Source: Brachypodium distachyon (lineage: Eukaryota > Streptophyta > Magnoliopsida > Poales > Poaceae). Taken from it: DNA of 64,000 nucleotides. How positions within the stretch are numbered: position 1 is the first letter of the stretch; each line of letters begins with the position of its first letter. The translations under genes were made by a program, and so were the position numbers. Shown one piece after another: positions 1 to 10,980 of the stretch. The stretch lies in the NCBI RefSeq assembly GCF_000005505.3, contig NC_016132.3, forward strand, positions 44,096,914-44,160,913. Direction: 5' to 3'. The notes under the pieces were generated by a model. It was not told the origin of the DNA. It did not search any database and saw nothing but the letters and a program-made list of their open reading frames with translations.

Positions 1-1148
1 GAATAATCTGATTACTGAAGTGCTAATAATTGTATTTCTAGGTTAGATTTTCAGGGCTCTATATAGTTAAGGAGTAATAAAAAAACATGAGGTTTCTAAT
101 ATGTAATTGCAAGGTCACATAATTTCTTGATATGAAGGATGAGTAGTTTGATACTTGATAACAAAATTCAAGCGCACTTCAACAAAGCAGAAGTTAAGTT
201 GACAAGAACATTGACCTGACAATACAAAAATAACAACTCAATATCAAGAGGGAATTCTTACTACCAATTTGGCAGTATTTTTAATTACTGAAATGCAAAT
301 TGGGAACTTCAGATTGGTGCTCTTTTTCATCATTGCTGACATGGGAGAGAATATTGAGTCAATCTATATGTTGTAGGAAGCTTCTTATATTTTTATGCTT
401 TACAGGCCTGGAAGTATATAGTGTTGCTATGTTATAACATGAAAGCCCAGCCTTATTCTGCATGCTGCGGGCAATTGTAATTAGCTGATATTTTCTTTTG
501 AGTAAAGGGTTGTTTGCAAAATGCCACGGCGTCCAAGCCAATACACCGCTAAGGGAAAGCAAGGTCCTTACCTCACTCCTTGTACTTATATTCGCATAAT
601 TTTTAAAATAAGATAAGATTTCACAGTTTATTTTGAAAACAAAGAAATCGTGTTTGAGTGGCGCGCGCCATAGTTCAACATGCTTGTCCATACGCGAGCC
701 ATCCAATACCAGACACTTGACTGATTCTTCCTCGAACGACGTAGATGTACCGAGCCAACTAGCAACATTTCCTACTTGCACATCAATTGCCACATCGGAA
801 CAAGGAGAAAGCTCAAAGGGTACTGTTCTTTAATTGTGTATGTTTTGTGCAACATTTTCTTATATTAATTATGTGTATAAACTCACTAATTATCAAATTC
901 GTGGCGCACGGGATTATTCCAGGACGTTCATGGTCAAAAAACTTTTTGTATACTGAAATGAGCTAATCGATTTCTAACATTAGAGTGGCCACCATGCTTG
1001 TTTCTTTGTATATATATTTTTTTCTCGGCGATCAACGCATTTTAGCTTTGTGGGTACATTCTAATATTTTTGTGATCAAGAACAGACCAGAATATGTGAG
1101 ATTCTCATGTGGCCTACTACTTGAATGCAACCAGTTAGCTGCAAAATA
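1..1148. other. AT-rich intergenic sequence
   Basis: This stretch is AT-rich, with no recognisable transposon ends. The only coding-like piece is the minus-strand open frame at 359-793, listed separately. I see nothing else in it. Confidence 0.5.
359..793 (-). CDS. Possible exon of an unrecognised gene
   Basis: An open minus-strand frame of about 144 codons begins at a GTG, so it has no proper start and could only be an internal exon or a fragment. Its first half reads like real protein, with mixed charged and hydrophobic residues such as SFEEESVKCLVLDGS and HVELWRAPLKHDFFVFKIN. A plausible splice donor (GAG|GTAAGG) lies near 570, after which the frame looks random. I do not recognise the family. 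It may be a remnant of a gene whose other exons are lost or lie to the left. Confidence 0.22.
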   Translation of the reverse strand: MAIDVQVGNVASWLGTSTSFEEESVKCLVLDGSRMDKHVELWRAPLKHDFFVFKINCEILSYFKNYANISTRSEVRTLLSLSGVLAWTPWHFANNPLLKRKYQLITIARSMQNKAGLSCYNIATLYTSRPVKHKNIRSFLQHID

Positions 1149-1690
1149 ATATATCTCAGTAAGAAAACACTAAATCAGCAACTCTCTTATATGCAACATA
1201 CGGATTGATTTTTCTCACAGTTCCATTAGTTACTATCCAGCTACCGTTGGTTTTTATATTGTCTTCAGTGTATATCTCAGTAAGCAAACACTAAATCAGC
1301 AATTCTCTGATGCAACATACGGATTGATTTTTCTCACAGTTCCATTAGTACTATCCAGCGACCGTTGTTTGTGGTGTTGTCTTGAGTGCTCGGTTGTATC
1401 AGTCTTTTCTTGGACTTGTAATTATATTCTTTCTATCAATGCATCGAGACGCAAGCTTTGCGTTTTCTCAAAAAAAAAAATTAGTTACTATCCAATTACA
1501 AAAGGCAATTTATCTGCAGTTTTCTCAAATAATAAGTACAGATCTCAGTAAACAAACACTAAATCAGCAACTCTCTTATGCAAGATACAAATTGATTTTT
1601 CTCACAGTTCCATTAGTTGCTATCCAATTACCAAAGGCAATTTCTCTGCAGTTTTCTCAAATAATAGGTATAGATAGTCCTTCGACTTGC
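1149..1690. repeat. Imperfect tandem repeat, about three units
   Basis: A unit beginning atatctcagtaag and running through 'cactaaatcagcaa', 'gattgatttttctcacag' and 'tccattagt' occurs at about 1149, 1270 and 1544. A second sub-motif (ccaattac...aaaggcaattt..ctgcag) occurs at about 1490 and 1625. The unit is roughly 120-180 bp. The ORFs crossing it are repeat-driven and are not called as genes. Confidence 0.75.
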
Positions 1691-2710
1691 CTAGCAGATA
1701 AGTGATAACAAAGCTATTGATGATCGGGTGAGGGCACAAAGGATCAAACAAAGAAGAACAACATGATATACCAGACATACCCAAATCTGTATAGAAATTC
1801 ATCAAACACTTTATGTACAGTATAGAGTTTGTCCACCAATGATCAGTAGTTAGTATTGTGCTTTTGATTCCCGGAAAACAGTCAAGTAGTAGCACGCACT
1901 ACTGATAGTTCCTTTAATATAAGTTCAAGATTGAGCAGAATGAGCTATTGGAACATTGTGAGCACAATTTTTATTACCTTTCAAGTTTTCTCTGAAGCCC
2001 TGCCATGTAAACACAAAACGTATTTTACTTTTGTCAACAGCGAGTGAACTTTAATTCCACTGGCATGCAGCACTTCATTGATATCTTTTCTCTTTCGACT
2101 GAACTGTGAACACTAAAAACCAAACTGAATTCTTCCACGTTTGTTATCAATGAAGGAACCAATCTCACACTTTTATGGTTTTGCTTGAGAAAATGCCCTT
2201 TTACCTATCAACTCTATTCTGAATTCCTCCTGCAAAAGTGATTTGAAGTAAAGTATATTTATACCAGCTGTAGCATTACACAAATTCTTTCTTTACCTAA
2301 AAGTTGCAGACTGGTAAGCATGTTTCATTGTATTCTTTCTGTCGACGTTTGGTAGTGTCTTTCAGATTCATGTTGTATGAGCCCTTGCACTGGTGGTTCT
2401 GGATATTGAAGTCATGCACCAAGGCAATTTGTCTGGAAACTGTGTTGTTGTCTTAATCAAACAAGTTGCTGCTAATGATTAGTACCCCCCAATTAATGCT
2501 GATGTCGTAGGGAAAGTGCACTGATGATCTGCGTGCTCAGATAAAGCACAAGTAAGATGATCTTTTTATTAGTTTGGAAGTTTACTATCTACTAGACGTT
2601 TCTGTAGGAAAAAGAAAATTGTGTAGTTGAGTTTTCTACTTAATCATGCTGGTTTTTTCATTCATCGAGTGTTATGGAGGTTCCATTTATATATAAAATT
2701 ACTTGTGATT
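1691..2710. other. Intergenic, nothing recognised
   Basis: AT-rich sequence with no long frame, no tRNA-like fold and no transposon ends that I could see. Confidence 0.5.
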
Positions 2711-2827
2711 TACTCTCTCCGTCCCATATTAAGTGACTCAAATTTGCACAAATATGAATGCATGTATGCTTACAAAGCGTCTAGATACATGTAATAGAAA
2801 GTCACTTAATATGGGACGGAGGGAGTA
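2711..2827. mobile_element. Stowaway-type MITE
   Basis: TA-flanked terminal inverted repeats 'ctctctccgtcccatatta' and its complement enclose about 115 bp. The ends match the Stowaway (Tc1/mariner) consensus CTCCCTCCGT. The interior holds the widespread 'tctagatacatgtaat' sequence seen in most other MITEs of this window. Confidence 0.9.
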
Positions 2828-3704
2828 GTAGCGTGGTCAATACATGCCCCGTAGCTCCAAAACTTCAGGTTCACATTTCCTATGTTTCAAAAATATTGTT
2901 TGTAATTCGCTCGTATATTGAAATGGTAAAAGCAAATTTGTTTTTTGTTTATATTTATGTAACACATCCTATATATCCTATATATAAATCAAGTTTCTAT
3001 GCTCGCAAGGTCATTTTGTTATTCTCAATCTTCATTCTTCTTACCCTTTTGGGCATGACGGCGATGTGTACTATTTATCATCGTTTTTCAATACTTTAGT
3101 ATTGCATGTCTTTGTTTACTTTTATCAGTTGGGTATGGGGATGATATGTATTCTGTCACAAAGGCAAAAACACCTTATTTTCAGTATTCAATATTCCCAA
3201 TATTTGTTCCCTTACAAGTTGACCATCAAGACAATATGTGTTCCGTCGGGCACCTTGCTAGTCCAAAAAAAAAAGTACATGTAGATCAGAGCCGGCATTC
3301 CTCTCCCAATTCTGCTATGCTCTTTTGTTCTCTTTCGTGCTGCTCATGTATTGTTGCTATGCAAATTCTGCTAAACAATGTATTATATCGGTTGCTGAAA
3401 GAGACTTGGAGAAAACTCTTACAACCCGATTGGCAACCAACGTTTCATTTCATTGAAATGAAATCTAATTTTTGATAGGATTTCATTTGGTTGAATTTGA
3501 ATTTCTTGTTCAAAAAACATGTTTGTCTACCACATGGATTTGTAGAGTGGGAGACGATTTCATTTGGGGTTAGTTATAGTGCAATTCCATGGAATTTGAG
3601 ACTGAAATCCTGTGAACAATTGCATGCCAACCAAACAAGTTCGTTTGTAGAACTCAAAATGAATTTCAGAATTTTAGGCCCAAATAATTGGTCCAAACGA
3701 GCTG
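2828..3704. other. Intergenic, 3' flank of the F-box gene
   Basis: AT-rich. Around 3430-3640 there is an imperfect inverted-repeat-like stretch rich in 'atttcatt' and 'aatgaaat', which may be a degraded MITE. I see no gene. Confidence 0.4.
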
Positions 3705-6362
3705 TTATGGAAATTTCCTTTTTTCATGATGTTCGGCCCTCATGGCGCCTGTCTGGAAGTGAACCAATGCAGCTGAGTTGATCCCTTCGGTTATGCTTTT
3801 ATTCACCAAGCACTGCAAACTCTCGGCAAAGGGGAAATAAATAATATCTCGACAGCTGCCCTGACAATTACTACATGCCAGCTTATCATATAGGAACACA
3901 TCCTTGAGATTCACTGCTGATTCCATGACACGTCTGACATACCCCACCATGTATCGCATATCAAAGCCAAAGATGACGAGCGTGGAGAGGTTGTGGTGCC
4001 GGAAACTGGATGCAGATGGTTCCCACTCTACACCCTTATTCTCACTATACATGAATTCCTTCCTTTCCTCATCCGTTAACATTTCACAGAGGTGGTCCCA
4101 TACCTGTATGCATTCGGACAACACAAGGTAAATGGGAAAAGGTTATTAATTTCGTAGGCACTTGGATTTGATGCCAACAGCTTGTAAATTTGACATGAAG
4201 TTCAGCAGTGGAAAAAAGGGGATGAGCTTAGCGAAAGAACATACAGTCAGGAATAGCTCCTTCAGATTAGGTGCGACTTCAAGAATGAACAATGTCCAGG
4301 TGAGATCATAACCTTCAGGAATTTTATCTAGATACAAAAAATTTAGTTGGCTGACTGAACACAGATGCCTGCCTCTTCGTCAGATGTTCTGGCTGAACCC
4401 AAATCTGCAAAACCACACCATGAGATGAGCAGAAAAGGCAAACCCACACAGATATATGAGTACTATATATACTCCTTCCGTCCAAGAAACCACAGGTTTT
4501 GGGGTTCGGTTTTCAAGGAGGCACAGGTTTTGCGTCTTGCCACAGAAAACCACAGGTCCAGAGTCTAATTGTTTCAGAAAACCCAAATGACCTGGATTAA
4601 GCACTTTTGACAGCGAAACTGACAGGTAGGACCCACAGGTAAGTCGCCGCGTCAGACAATCTCTCTTTTCCCCAACCCCCTCATCTTAGTTTGTATTTGC
4701 AGTTTGCTCCCAACTCCAAATTAAATAAAAAAAAACAGGAAATTAGCAGCTCGGCGGGGAGCGGCGGCGCGCCGCAGGCGGCGGCTCTGCCTCTATCTGC
4801 CCCCGCCCAGCCCAGCCTCCGCCGGCGCCACGCTGGCGCCGCCTCTGCCCCCGCGCCCCTGCCCGGCGCCGCCTCCACCTCCGTCTGCCCCAGCCCCAGT
4901 CCCGAGCCGCCTCCTGCCTGCCCCATCCCACCGCCGGCGACCCGCCCCTGCACCGTGCTGCCATCGGATTAATTTTTTTTTAAATGTGATTTGGAGTTGG
5001 GTGCAAATACAAACTAAGATGAGGGGGTTGGGGAAAAGAGAGATTGTCTGACGTGGCGACTTACTTGTGGGCCATATCTGTCAGTTTCGCCGTCAAAATG
5101 CCTAATCCTAGTCATTTGGGTTTTTTGAAACAATTAGGCTCTGGACCTGTGGTTTTCTGTGGCAAGACGCCAAACCTGTGCCTTCTTGAAAACCGAACCC
5201 CAAAACCTGTGGTTTCTTGAAATTTACTCCATATTAAATACTCCCTCCGATCCATATTAATTGTCGAAATATTACATGTATCTAGACGCTTTTTAGGCAT
5301 AGATGCATCCATATTGGGGCAAATTTGAGACAATTAATATGGATCGGAGGAAGTAACTCAAATTTGCTCAAATATGGATGTATCCATACCTATAAAGCAA
5401 GATACATGTAATATTTCGTCACTTAATATAGAACGAAGGGAATATATCAAAATGACCTGTCTTTGACTTACCTTTTCGCATTCAAATCCCAACTTGAGGT
5501 CGCGCAAGGAAGTACCAACAAGAAACCTACTTAACTTGACCATCTTGTGCCAGCTAAGGCAAATATTATTGAGGCTTAAGGCCTCTAGCAATGGGACATA
5601 ACCAATAGATAGTGGATCTTCGTAAGAGATCCAACCATCAAAGGTCATCCGTTTTAGCTTCGGGAGTGACTTGAGCTCAACTCTTTCAAAGGAACAATCA
5701 AGAATAGCAAGCTCACAAAGGTGAGCATGTTCAACTTGTAGCACGGTCGGGTTCCCCGAGTCACAATTTAAAAAACGTAGCTTCTTTAGTCGCTTGCAGG
5801 TAATGAGGACATTTGAGATGTCCAATTCACTTAAACTCAAATTCATCAGTCGGAGGTGTGTGAGACCACCAAACGCAATTGGACAAGCATCAAAGAACAA
5901 CCTGAATTGTCTCCCATAGCGGACTAAATCGTCATCATCACAACCAATATCATTCTTCTCTGTCAGAACCGTGAATTCAGCTATGTCAACCTTGTGGGTC
6001 AACATGGTGCGGCCAACAGCATTTCCGATGGAAATGGAGTCATCTTCTCTAAGGAAGAAGTCCATACACAAGGAGCTGATGGTCTTTCGGCTTGAATCCC
6101 TGCGTGCCAGGATGCTCTTTGTTGCTTCAGCGACGACTGCATTGATCCGAACAATCTCATCAAGGCAGAATGTAGGATTATCTTCAGGTCGAAAGGCGAA
6201 AACATCTATCTTAATTCGAGAGAGCATAGCGGGAAGATGCTGCCACCGTCTGGAGAGGACACTGGATCTTGCGGCGTCGCGGATATCGAGTCGGTTAAGG
6301 ATGTCCACCAAAATATCATCAGGCAAGGTGCTGAGCCTGTCATCTCCAACTATTTTCTTCAT
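3705..6362 (-). CDS. F-box/LRR FBD-type protein, frameshifted
   Basis: Exons, all minus strand, are 6362-5472, 4404-4245 and 4103-3705. The ATG at 6362 starts MKKIVGDDRLSTLPDDIL, a textbook F-box (residues about 7-50, with LSRRWQHLP). Leucine-rich segments follow, and the C-terminal part (VWDHLCEMLTDEER...) is typical of the grass F-box/FBD expansion. Such proteins are usually substrate-binding subunits of SCF ubiquitin ligases. Donors and acceptors are good (AAG|GTAAGT; TTTTGCAG|ATT; ACT|GTATGT; ACAG|GTA). Exon 2 is 160 nt, while frame 0 on both sides needs 159. A six-base T run (plus-strand A run 4336-4341) shifts the frame, giving a stop at 4324-4326 and a product of about 323 aa instead of 482. 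Removing one T would restore conserved sequence up to the natural stop. Pseudogene, null allele or sequencing error cannot be told apart here. Confidence 0.85.
4483..5219. mobile_element. Long-TIR Mutator-like (possible Pack-MULE) element
   Basis: Two arms of about 240 bp (4483-4730 and 4970-5219) are inverted copies differing at only a modest number of positions, and both start caagaaaccacagg. They enclose a core of about 230 bp that is strikingly GC-rich (4745-4960). Long TIRs around a GC-rich core are typical of Mutator-like elements and Pack-MULEs. The element lies wholly within intron 1 of the F-box gene. Frames in the core are open on several strands only because of base composition, so no gene is called. 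I could not find a clean 9-bp target duplication. Confidence 0.8.
5239..5355. mobile_element. Stowaway-type MITE in F-box intron 1
   Basis: TA-ctccctccgatccatatt at the left and its complement at the right enclose the 'acatgtatctagacg' interior. It lies 20 bp from the end of the Mutator-like element. Confidence 0.88.
5356..5452. mobile_element. Half of a Stowaway-type MITE
   Basis: This carries the right-hand interior and a degenerate right end (acttaatatagaacgaaggga) of a related MITE, with no left end next to it. A 'ctccttccgtcc' just left of the Mutator element (about 4472-4483) could be the missing left end, split by later insertions. Confidence 0.55.
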
Positions 6363-6975
6363 TTGTCACGGAAACATACAAGAGTTAGTTTTCTTGTAAT
6401 TATTACTTTCTAAACGACGTGGCTCTAGCTGTGATAGTTTGAAAGTTACGATTTAAAACATCCTCAAAAGGAATTTGTATACAGCCCCAAAGATACAAAT
6501 TTGATAGGCTTAATAGGCCTCAAGGATGCAATTTGAATAGTCGCAACTCGCAAGCATATAATTTAACAGTTCCAAAGATATAAAAAGAAGATGCAAATTT
6601 GATAAATATTTTTCAACAATTTTGACAACTTTTTTTTAGGGAAAGGAAGAGGAACTCACCACCATGTTGTAAATAGGCTCGGCCCGCGAGGAAGAGCCAC
6701 GCAGCCGGGCGCCGGAGAAGGCAGGTGGCTGTCGCCGTGGAGCTTTTCTGATGGCCGGCGGGTGGCTTGTCTCCTCTGAATCTGATGGCTTCGACTCTTG
6801 GAGGTGACCTCGACAGATATACTGGCTTGGTTTCCGCTTCCGACCGCAGATCCGAGATTGGAAAGGAGACGGATTCGTCGAGGGCAATCGATTTCCTAGT
6901 GAAACCGAAACGGAAAGGAACCGACTTCGGTTCCATAACACCAATGTAAATCTATGAACAGTTTCCCCTTCCATC
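6363..6975 (-). promoter_or_regulatory. Probable 5' UTR/leader region of the F-box gene
   Basis: On the minus strand a GC-rich segment (about 6975-6660) ends at a good donor-like site (ATGGTG|GTGAGT, near 6658). AT-rich intron-like sequence follows, up to the ATG at 6362. This is consistent with a spliced non-coding or upstream-ORF leader. The frames across it are open but resemble no protein I know. Confidence 0.35.
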
Positions 6976-7526
6976 GCCGTCTACCCACCCAGTCCTTCCC
7001 CTTCCTCTTCCATGTTTCTCCGATTCTCCCCTCTAGCCGACGGGTCGCTGCTGTTATCCTTGTCTCTTCCGGTAGCCCTTCAGAGATGGCCGGTGACGGC
7101 GCCCGCCTCCCCGTCGACCGGCCTCTTCTACAGGTTGAGGTTGGGTCATTGGGACCCTCTCTGTTGCTATTGCTTCAACCAACGATGCCGCAAGTACGAG
7201 GAAGAAAACTTGTGATTGGAGATCAGGTTGTTTCCAGGGTTCCAGCGATGGTGTAGACAAGAAGTGGCTCGGAGTTGTGATCCTTTATTTCTTCCAGGTG
7301 ATTATTCTGTTGATTTCGCAATCAAGTTATGATTCGGTCGATTTTGAAGAATTAGCATGAGCATTTTGTGTTTCTTTATCCGTATGAAGTATGAGAAGGA
7401 ATTTTGATGTCCCCTCTATATTTGCATTAGAAGCACAAGAAACACTTCCGCAAGGCATCTTTTTTTTTTAGGTAACCACGCATCTATTTGGTTCCATTGA
7501 ATTTGTGAGAAGATCATCATAATTAC
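6976..7526 (+). other. Possible divergent leader with short ORF
   Basis: A CT-rich plus-strand stretch (about 6960-7085) precedes ATGGCC at 7086 and an open frame to 7256 (MAGDGARLPVDRP...). The look is of a plant 5' UTR and first exon, possibly a transcript divergent from the F-box gene. No protein family is recognised and no downstream exons were found. The rest of the interval holds nothing. Confidence 0.25.
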
Positions 7527-7643
7527 TACTCCTTCTGAGACTAAATTCTTGACTCAATTTTGTTCAAATATGGATGTATTCATATCTAAAAAGTGTCTAG
7601 ATACATGTAATATTTCGACAAGTAATATGGATTGGAGGGAGTA
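7527..7643. mobile_element. Stowaway-type MITE
   Basis: TA-flanked ends (left degenerate ctccttctga, right gattggagggagta) enclose the shared interior 'tctagatacatgtaatattt'. Confidence 0.8.
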
Positions 7644-8199
7644 GCAAAGTGGCCATGCGATGACACTGAACAACAAAAGTTAGGGTGACACGCATCAACG
7701 TCTCATAGGCCAAGCAGGGGTGACATGTGTCAATATCTGATTGGCCAACATATTAAATTTGAAAGATTATGCAATATGTTTAAAAAAAGTTGAAGCCAAT
7801 TAGTTATTTAGTACAAAATAATAGTATTTGATCTCAAACCAATTTGCCACTTCATACAAAATATTACATATATCATACATCAAAATAACCCCCAACGCTA
7901 AAACACTAAAACATCTGATTGGCCTATAAGCCATGTATCCCAAAATCACAAACATAGATTCCCAAATAATTGTTTGGATGTTTTCCTTCTTACAGCCAAC
8001 TGTCATCAAATCTAATCAGCTCCCTTCTCTTCTGAAGCTCTTCCAAGTCATCATGCAAATAAGAAATTGATACAAAGCAACAAAGTGCAGACACATATAT
8101 TATTATCATGTAAAAAAAACAACTTGAGCCTTCTATCTTGTTAAAACTGAATTCATTATCTGAATACTACTAACTACTACTCCCTCAGTTTCATATTAA
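7644..8199. other. Intergenic, nothing recognised
   Basis: AT-rich with two short similar stretches around 7680-7745 (gtgacacgcatcaacgtct / gtgacatgtgtcaatatct). A Stowaway-like end (tactccctcagtttcatatta) at about 8178 abuts the Helitron and may be the insertion target. No gene. Confidence 0.45.
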
Positions 8200-8486
8200 C
8201 TAGATGATGCCCCGCACATTGTTGCGGAAATGTTTAGGTAACATACAAAGTGAAATTAAGTAGCAACGAAAGAGTATCCAAAAGTTGAAAACATATAATG
8301 AAATTTTACGATATATTCTTTACTTAGTGGAGATAACTTGATGAAAAATAGCATGCTTGCATGCATGTGTAAAAAACATAAGTTTCTTACTAAATATGTG
8401 TGAACAAATTAATGATGTGATGATGTGACATGCTCACATGTTGAGAAAAATCAAGTAGTGGGGTGCTCCTACTTAGATATAGAAGA
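8200..8486 (-). mobile_element. Mini-Helitron (non-autonomous)
   Basis: Read on the minus strand, the element starts TC (TCTTCTATATC, at 8486) and ends CTAG (8203-8200). It sits between an A and a T. A hairpin (CCGCA/TGCGG, plus 8212-8227) lies about 10 nt before the terminus. These are the hallmarks of Helitron ends. At about 287 bp it has no coding capacity. Confidence 0.75.
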
Positions 8487-9990
8487 TTGGCACGGATTTA
8501 ATACAAGTTTTACTAAATCCTCAAAACAGTGAATATGTATATGAAGCTCTATGCTATAGCTTCTTACAATGACAAAATAAAGATTCATACAGTTTGCACA
8601 CAAAAGATATTTATAAGATCTATGGGCACGAAACAAGACTCTTTTTTCCTGGATACACAACTGATAGTTACGGTCTGAGAAGCTAGAACATCCCAAAGGC
8701 ATCCTGAATTACTATTTATATCCCTTAAAATTTTGAAGGAACCATTAATACACATAAACAGAATTTAAAGAACTTGGGGTTGTATTGCCTATAAAAATTT
8801 CCAGCGGATGCCTCTATCTTCTCTGATCTCAATAAAGCAATGATTAGATTAGAATCAGCAAACTTTATTATCAGGTGTATTTTAGAATGATTAGATGATT
8901 CATGCACTTGATCTTACTGCCACAGAAAGTTTTAGACAAGTAGTCAAAAAATACTGGCTTTAGCATTAGAAAAAAAAAATGACCCGAGGCTTTAGCATTA
9001 GCAGGAGCAGCGGCCTTAAAGTGAAGAACTCTACAATGATTCAACAACAGGAACATTTACGTGCTGTCGTCATACCATGGGTTACTTGTAAAAAAAATTG
9101 TCGATTAACCAGCTGAGGATTTAACCAGTGACAATAAAATCTACAATGTGTGTCTGGGTGCCCCCAATCTAACAATAGAGCTTCAAGTCATGTGTTTTAA
9201 GATAACTTGTATGTACGGTTAGTTGAATGGTAGTACATTTTCTTAACCATTGCTTCATCTGACATTGATCAGTGTCTCTAAAACAGATGTTTAGTAAGAG
9301 CTTCTGTTCGCGAGCATTTGGAAGATCTAAAATTGGCCATACATGATAGATCGTTCTTATTCAGTTCGTGCATATTAGTGCTATACAGTTGTATACTACT
9401 TCATGGAGTATAAGTCAAGTAAGCTTAATTAATGTTCACAAGTGTAGATCAATGAATGTCGTAGTTAATATTGACAGAGGTCTCTAGCTTGTTAGGGGCT
9501 CTAGTAGAACCCAATGGTTGTGGGCTCAACTCCTCTGGTAGCTAATTTGTAGGCCCCCCGTGGGTCTTGTGTTTTTATCTTTTAATACTAACGGATGATT
9601 GAAGCTTGATAATTTGAATAAATAGAATAAAATGAGATAATTGCTTACGGAAACCATTGAAGCGCAGACTCGCCTCACGCTGGCACAGAAGGATGAGTTT
9701 GACGATGCGAATCATTCCACGCCGCGCTGGCTCACAAGATACACCAACTGGGTCGAAATGCAAAAAAGCCAAAGCGAGTCGTCTAAGATGCTGTATAGGA
9801 ATTGTTAGTTAGCGTGGGGGACCCACATGTCAGAACTTATCCGTTGGCGCGGGTCCCACCTGTCAGTACTTGCCCTTCTTCAGGTGGGCCCTAACTGTCA
9901 TACTTTGACCGTTAATTGTGGGGTCTACGTGGGAGGAAAAAAATTAGAACCTTGAAAAATAAAAGGGGGCGTCCCCCGTCCCTCTCATGT
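8487..9990. other. Intergenic, nothing recognised
   Basis: Mostly AT-rich to 9780, then a GC-richer stretch with repeated 'ggacccacatgtcag'-like phrases (9815-9925), common in grass promoter or transposon sequence. No gene is supported. Confidence 0.45.
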
Positions 9991-10300
9991 CGGCCTGTTC
10001 CCCATTTCCATCCAGACAACGGCGGAGAGCGGCGCCGCCATCTCACCGGCAGGCCCCCACCCCCCGCTGCTGCGCCGGCCCGCGTCCCCAGCTGGCTCCT
10101 GCTGCCCCGCGTAGAGACTGCCCCGCCGCTGCGCAGTCCCGCGTCTCGTCTCGGCCCGTTCCCCATTTCCATCCAGACAGCGGCGCCGCCATCTCACCGG
10201 CAGGCCCCCACCCCCCGCTGCTACGCCGGCCCGCGTCTCCAGCTCGGCTACTGCTGCCCCGCGTCTCCAGCTCGGCTACTGCGCAGTCCCGCGTCTCCAC
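9991..10300. repeat. Two-unit GC-rich tandem duplication
   Basis: A segment of about 161 bp beginning cggcc(t/c)gttccccatttcc recurs at 9991 and 10152. Both copies contain 'gccgccatctcaccggcagg' and 'ccaccccccgctgct'. A smaller duplication (tccagctcggctactg) lies at about 10238-10290. It is upstream of the GRF gene and probably lies in its promoter or leader. All the overlapping GC-rich frames here are ignored. Confidence 0.8.
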
Positions 10301-10413
10301 TCCAGGCCGGCCGTCCGCATCTGCGTTTCGCCGGCCCCGGTTCTTCCCCAGGTTGGCACCGCCGTGCGCAGCTAGACCTAGCCGTGATTCGCCGTCCAGC
10401 TTTCGTGAAGAAG

Positions 10414-10980
10414 ATGACTCAGTCGTTCTCGTCGTCCCGCAGCAGCGTGTGGCCGAGGTATGGGGTAGTTCCCCTCACCCGGTGCCCCGATTGCCCACGG
10501 GTCGAACCCCTCGTCCGCCTGACGTGCAAGAAATTGGACACGGAAAATTTCGGCTGCGAATTCGTCAAGTGTGAGAGCTGGCCACAGCCTGGAAAGGTAA
10601 TTGCTTGTTGATTTGGCATTCAATTTTGATTCAATTAGGAATTTAAGAATTTTAGGTTGTGGTTAATTGGGGCCGAAATTGACAAAATTGATGTGGACTT
10701 TTATGTTGTTGTAGCTACTGAGGCAATGCACCTTCTTCATGTGGATGGATTCGTACGTGGAAAAGCTTCAATTGGAGGGGAAGTTGCAAGGGAGGGAAGA
10801 GGAGACACCGAGGGCAGACCTGAGGGCAGTGAGAAGGCAGCATTGCTGTTTTTGAAGGAGATGACTAGCATGAATGAGAAGCTTAGCAAGATTGTGGAGT
10901 TGAGGAAAGAAGAACTTCAAGTGGCCAAATTGTTTTATGCTTGTATTGTGATGTTGGGTTTGATTTTAGTGGGGTTTTGA
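10414..10980 (+). CDS. GRF-type zinc-finger protein, C-terminus frameshifted
   Basis: Exon 1 is 10414-10596 and exon 2 starts at 10715; the junction is in phase (GGAAAG|GTAATT ... GTTGTAG|CTACTG). The protein begins MTQSFSSSRSS, then CPDCPRVEPLVRLTC and EFVKCESWPQPGK. After the splice comes RQCTFFMWMDSYVEKLQ. This is the Cys-rich GRF zinc finger of a large grass family of small, probably nucleic-acid-binding proteins. The spliced frame stops at 10853-10855, giving 107 aa. A neighbouring frame (to 10980) then supplies the family's usual end: a coiled-coil stretch (MTSMNEKLSKIVELRKEEL) and a hydrophobic tail (FYACIVMLGLILVGF). So an indel between about 10780 and 10850 has probably split the gene, unless an unseen splice joins the frames. 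Confidence 0.6.

Noticed and set aside
4681..4972. Frames in the Mutator-like element core
   Set aside because: Open on three overlapping frames because of GC-rich simple composition; at most captured fragments.
9487..9560. Possible tRNA-derived promoter boxes
   Set aside because: Weak similarity only; no stem structure and no A-tailed element around it.
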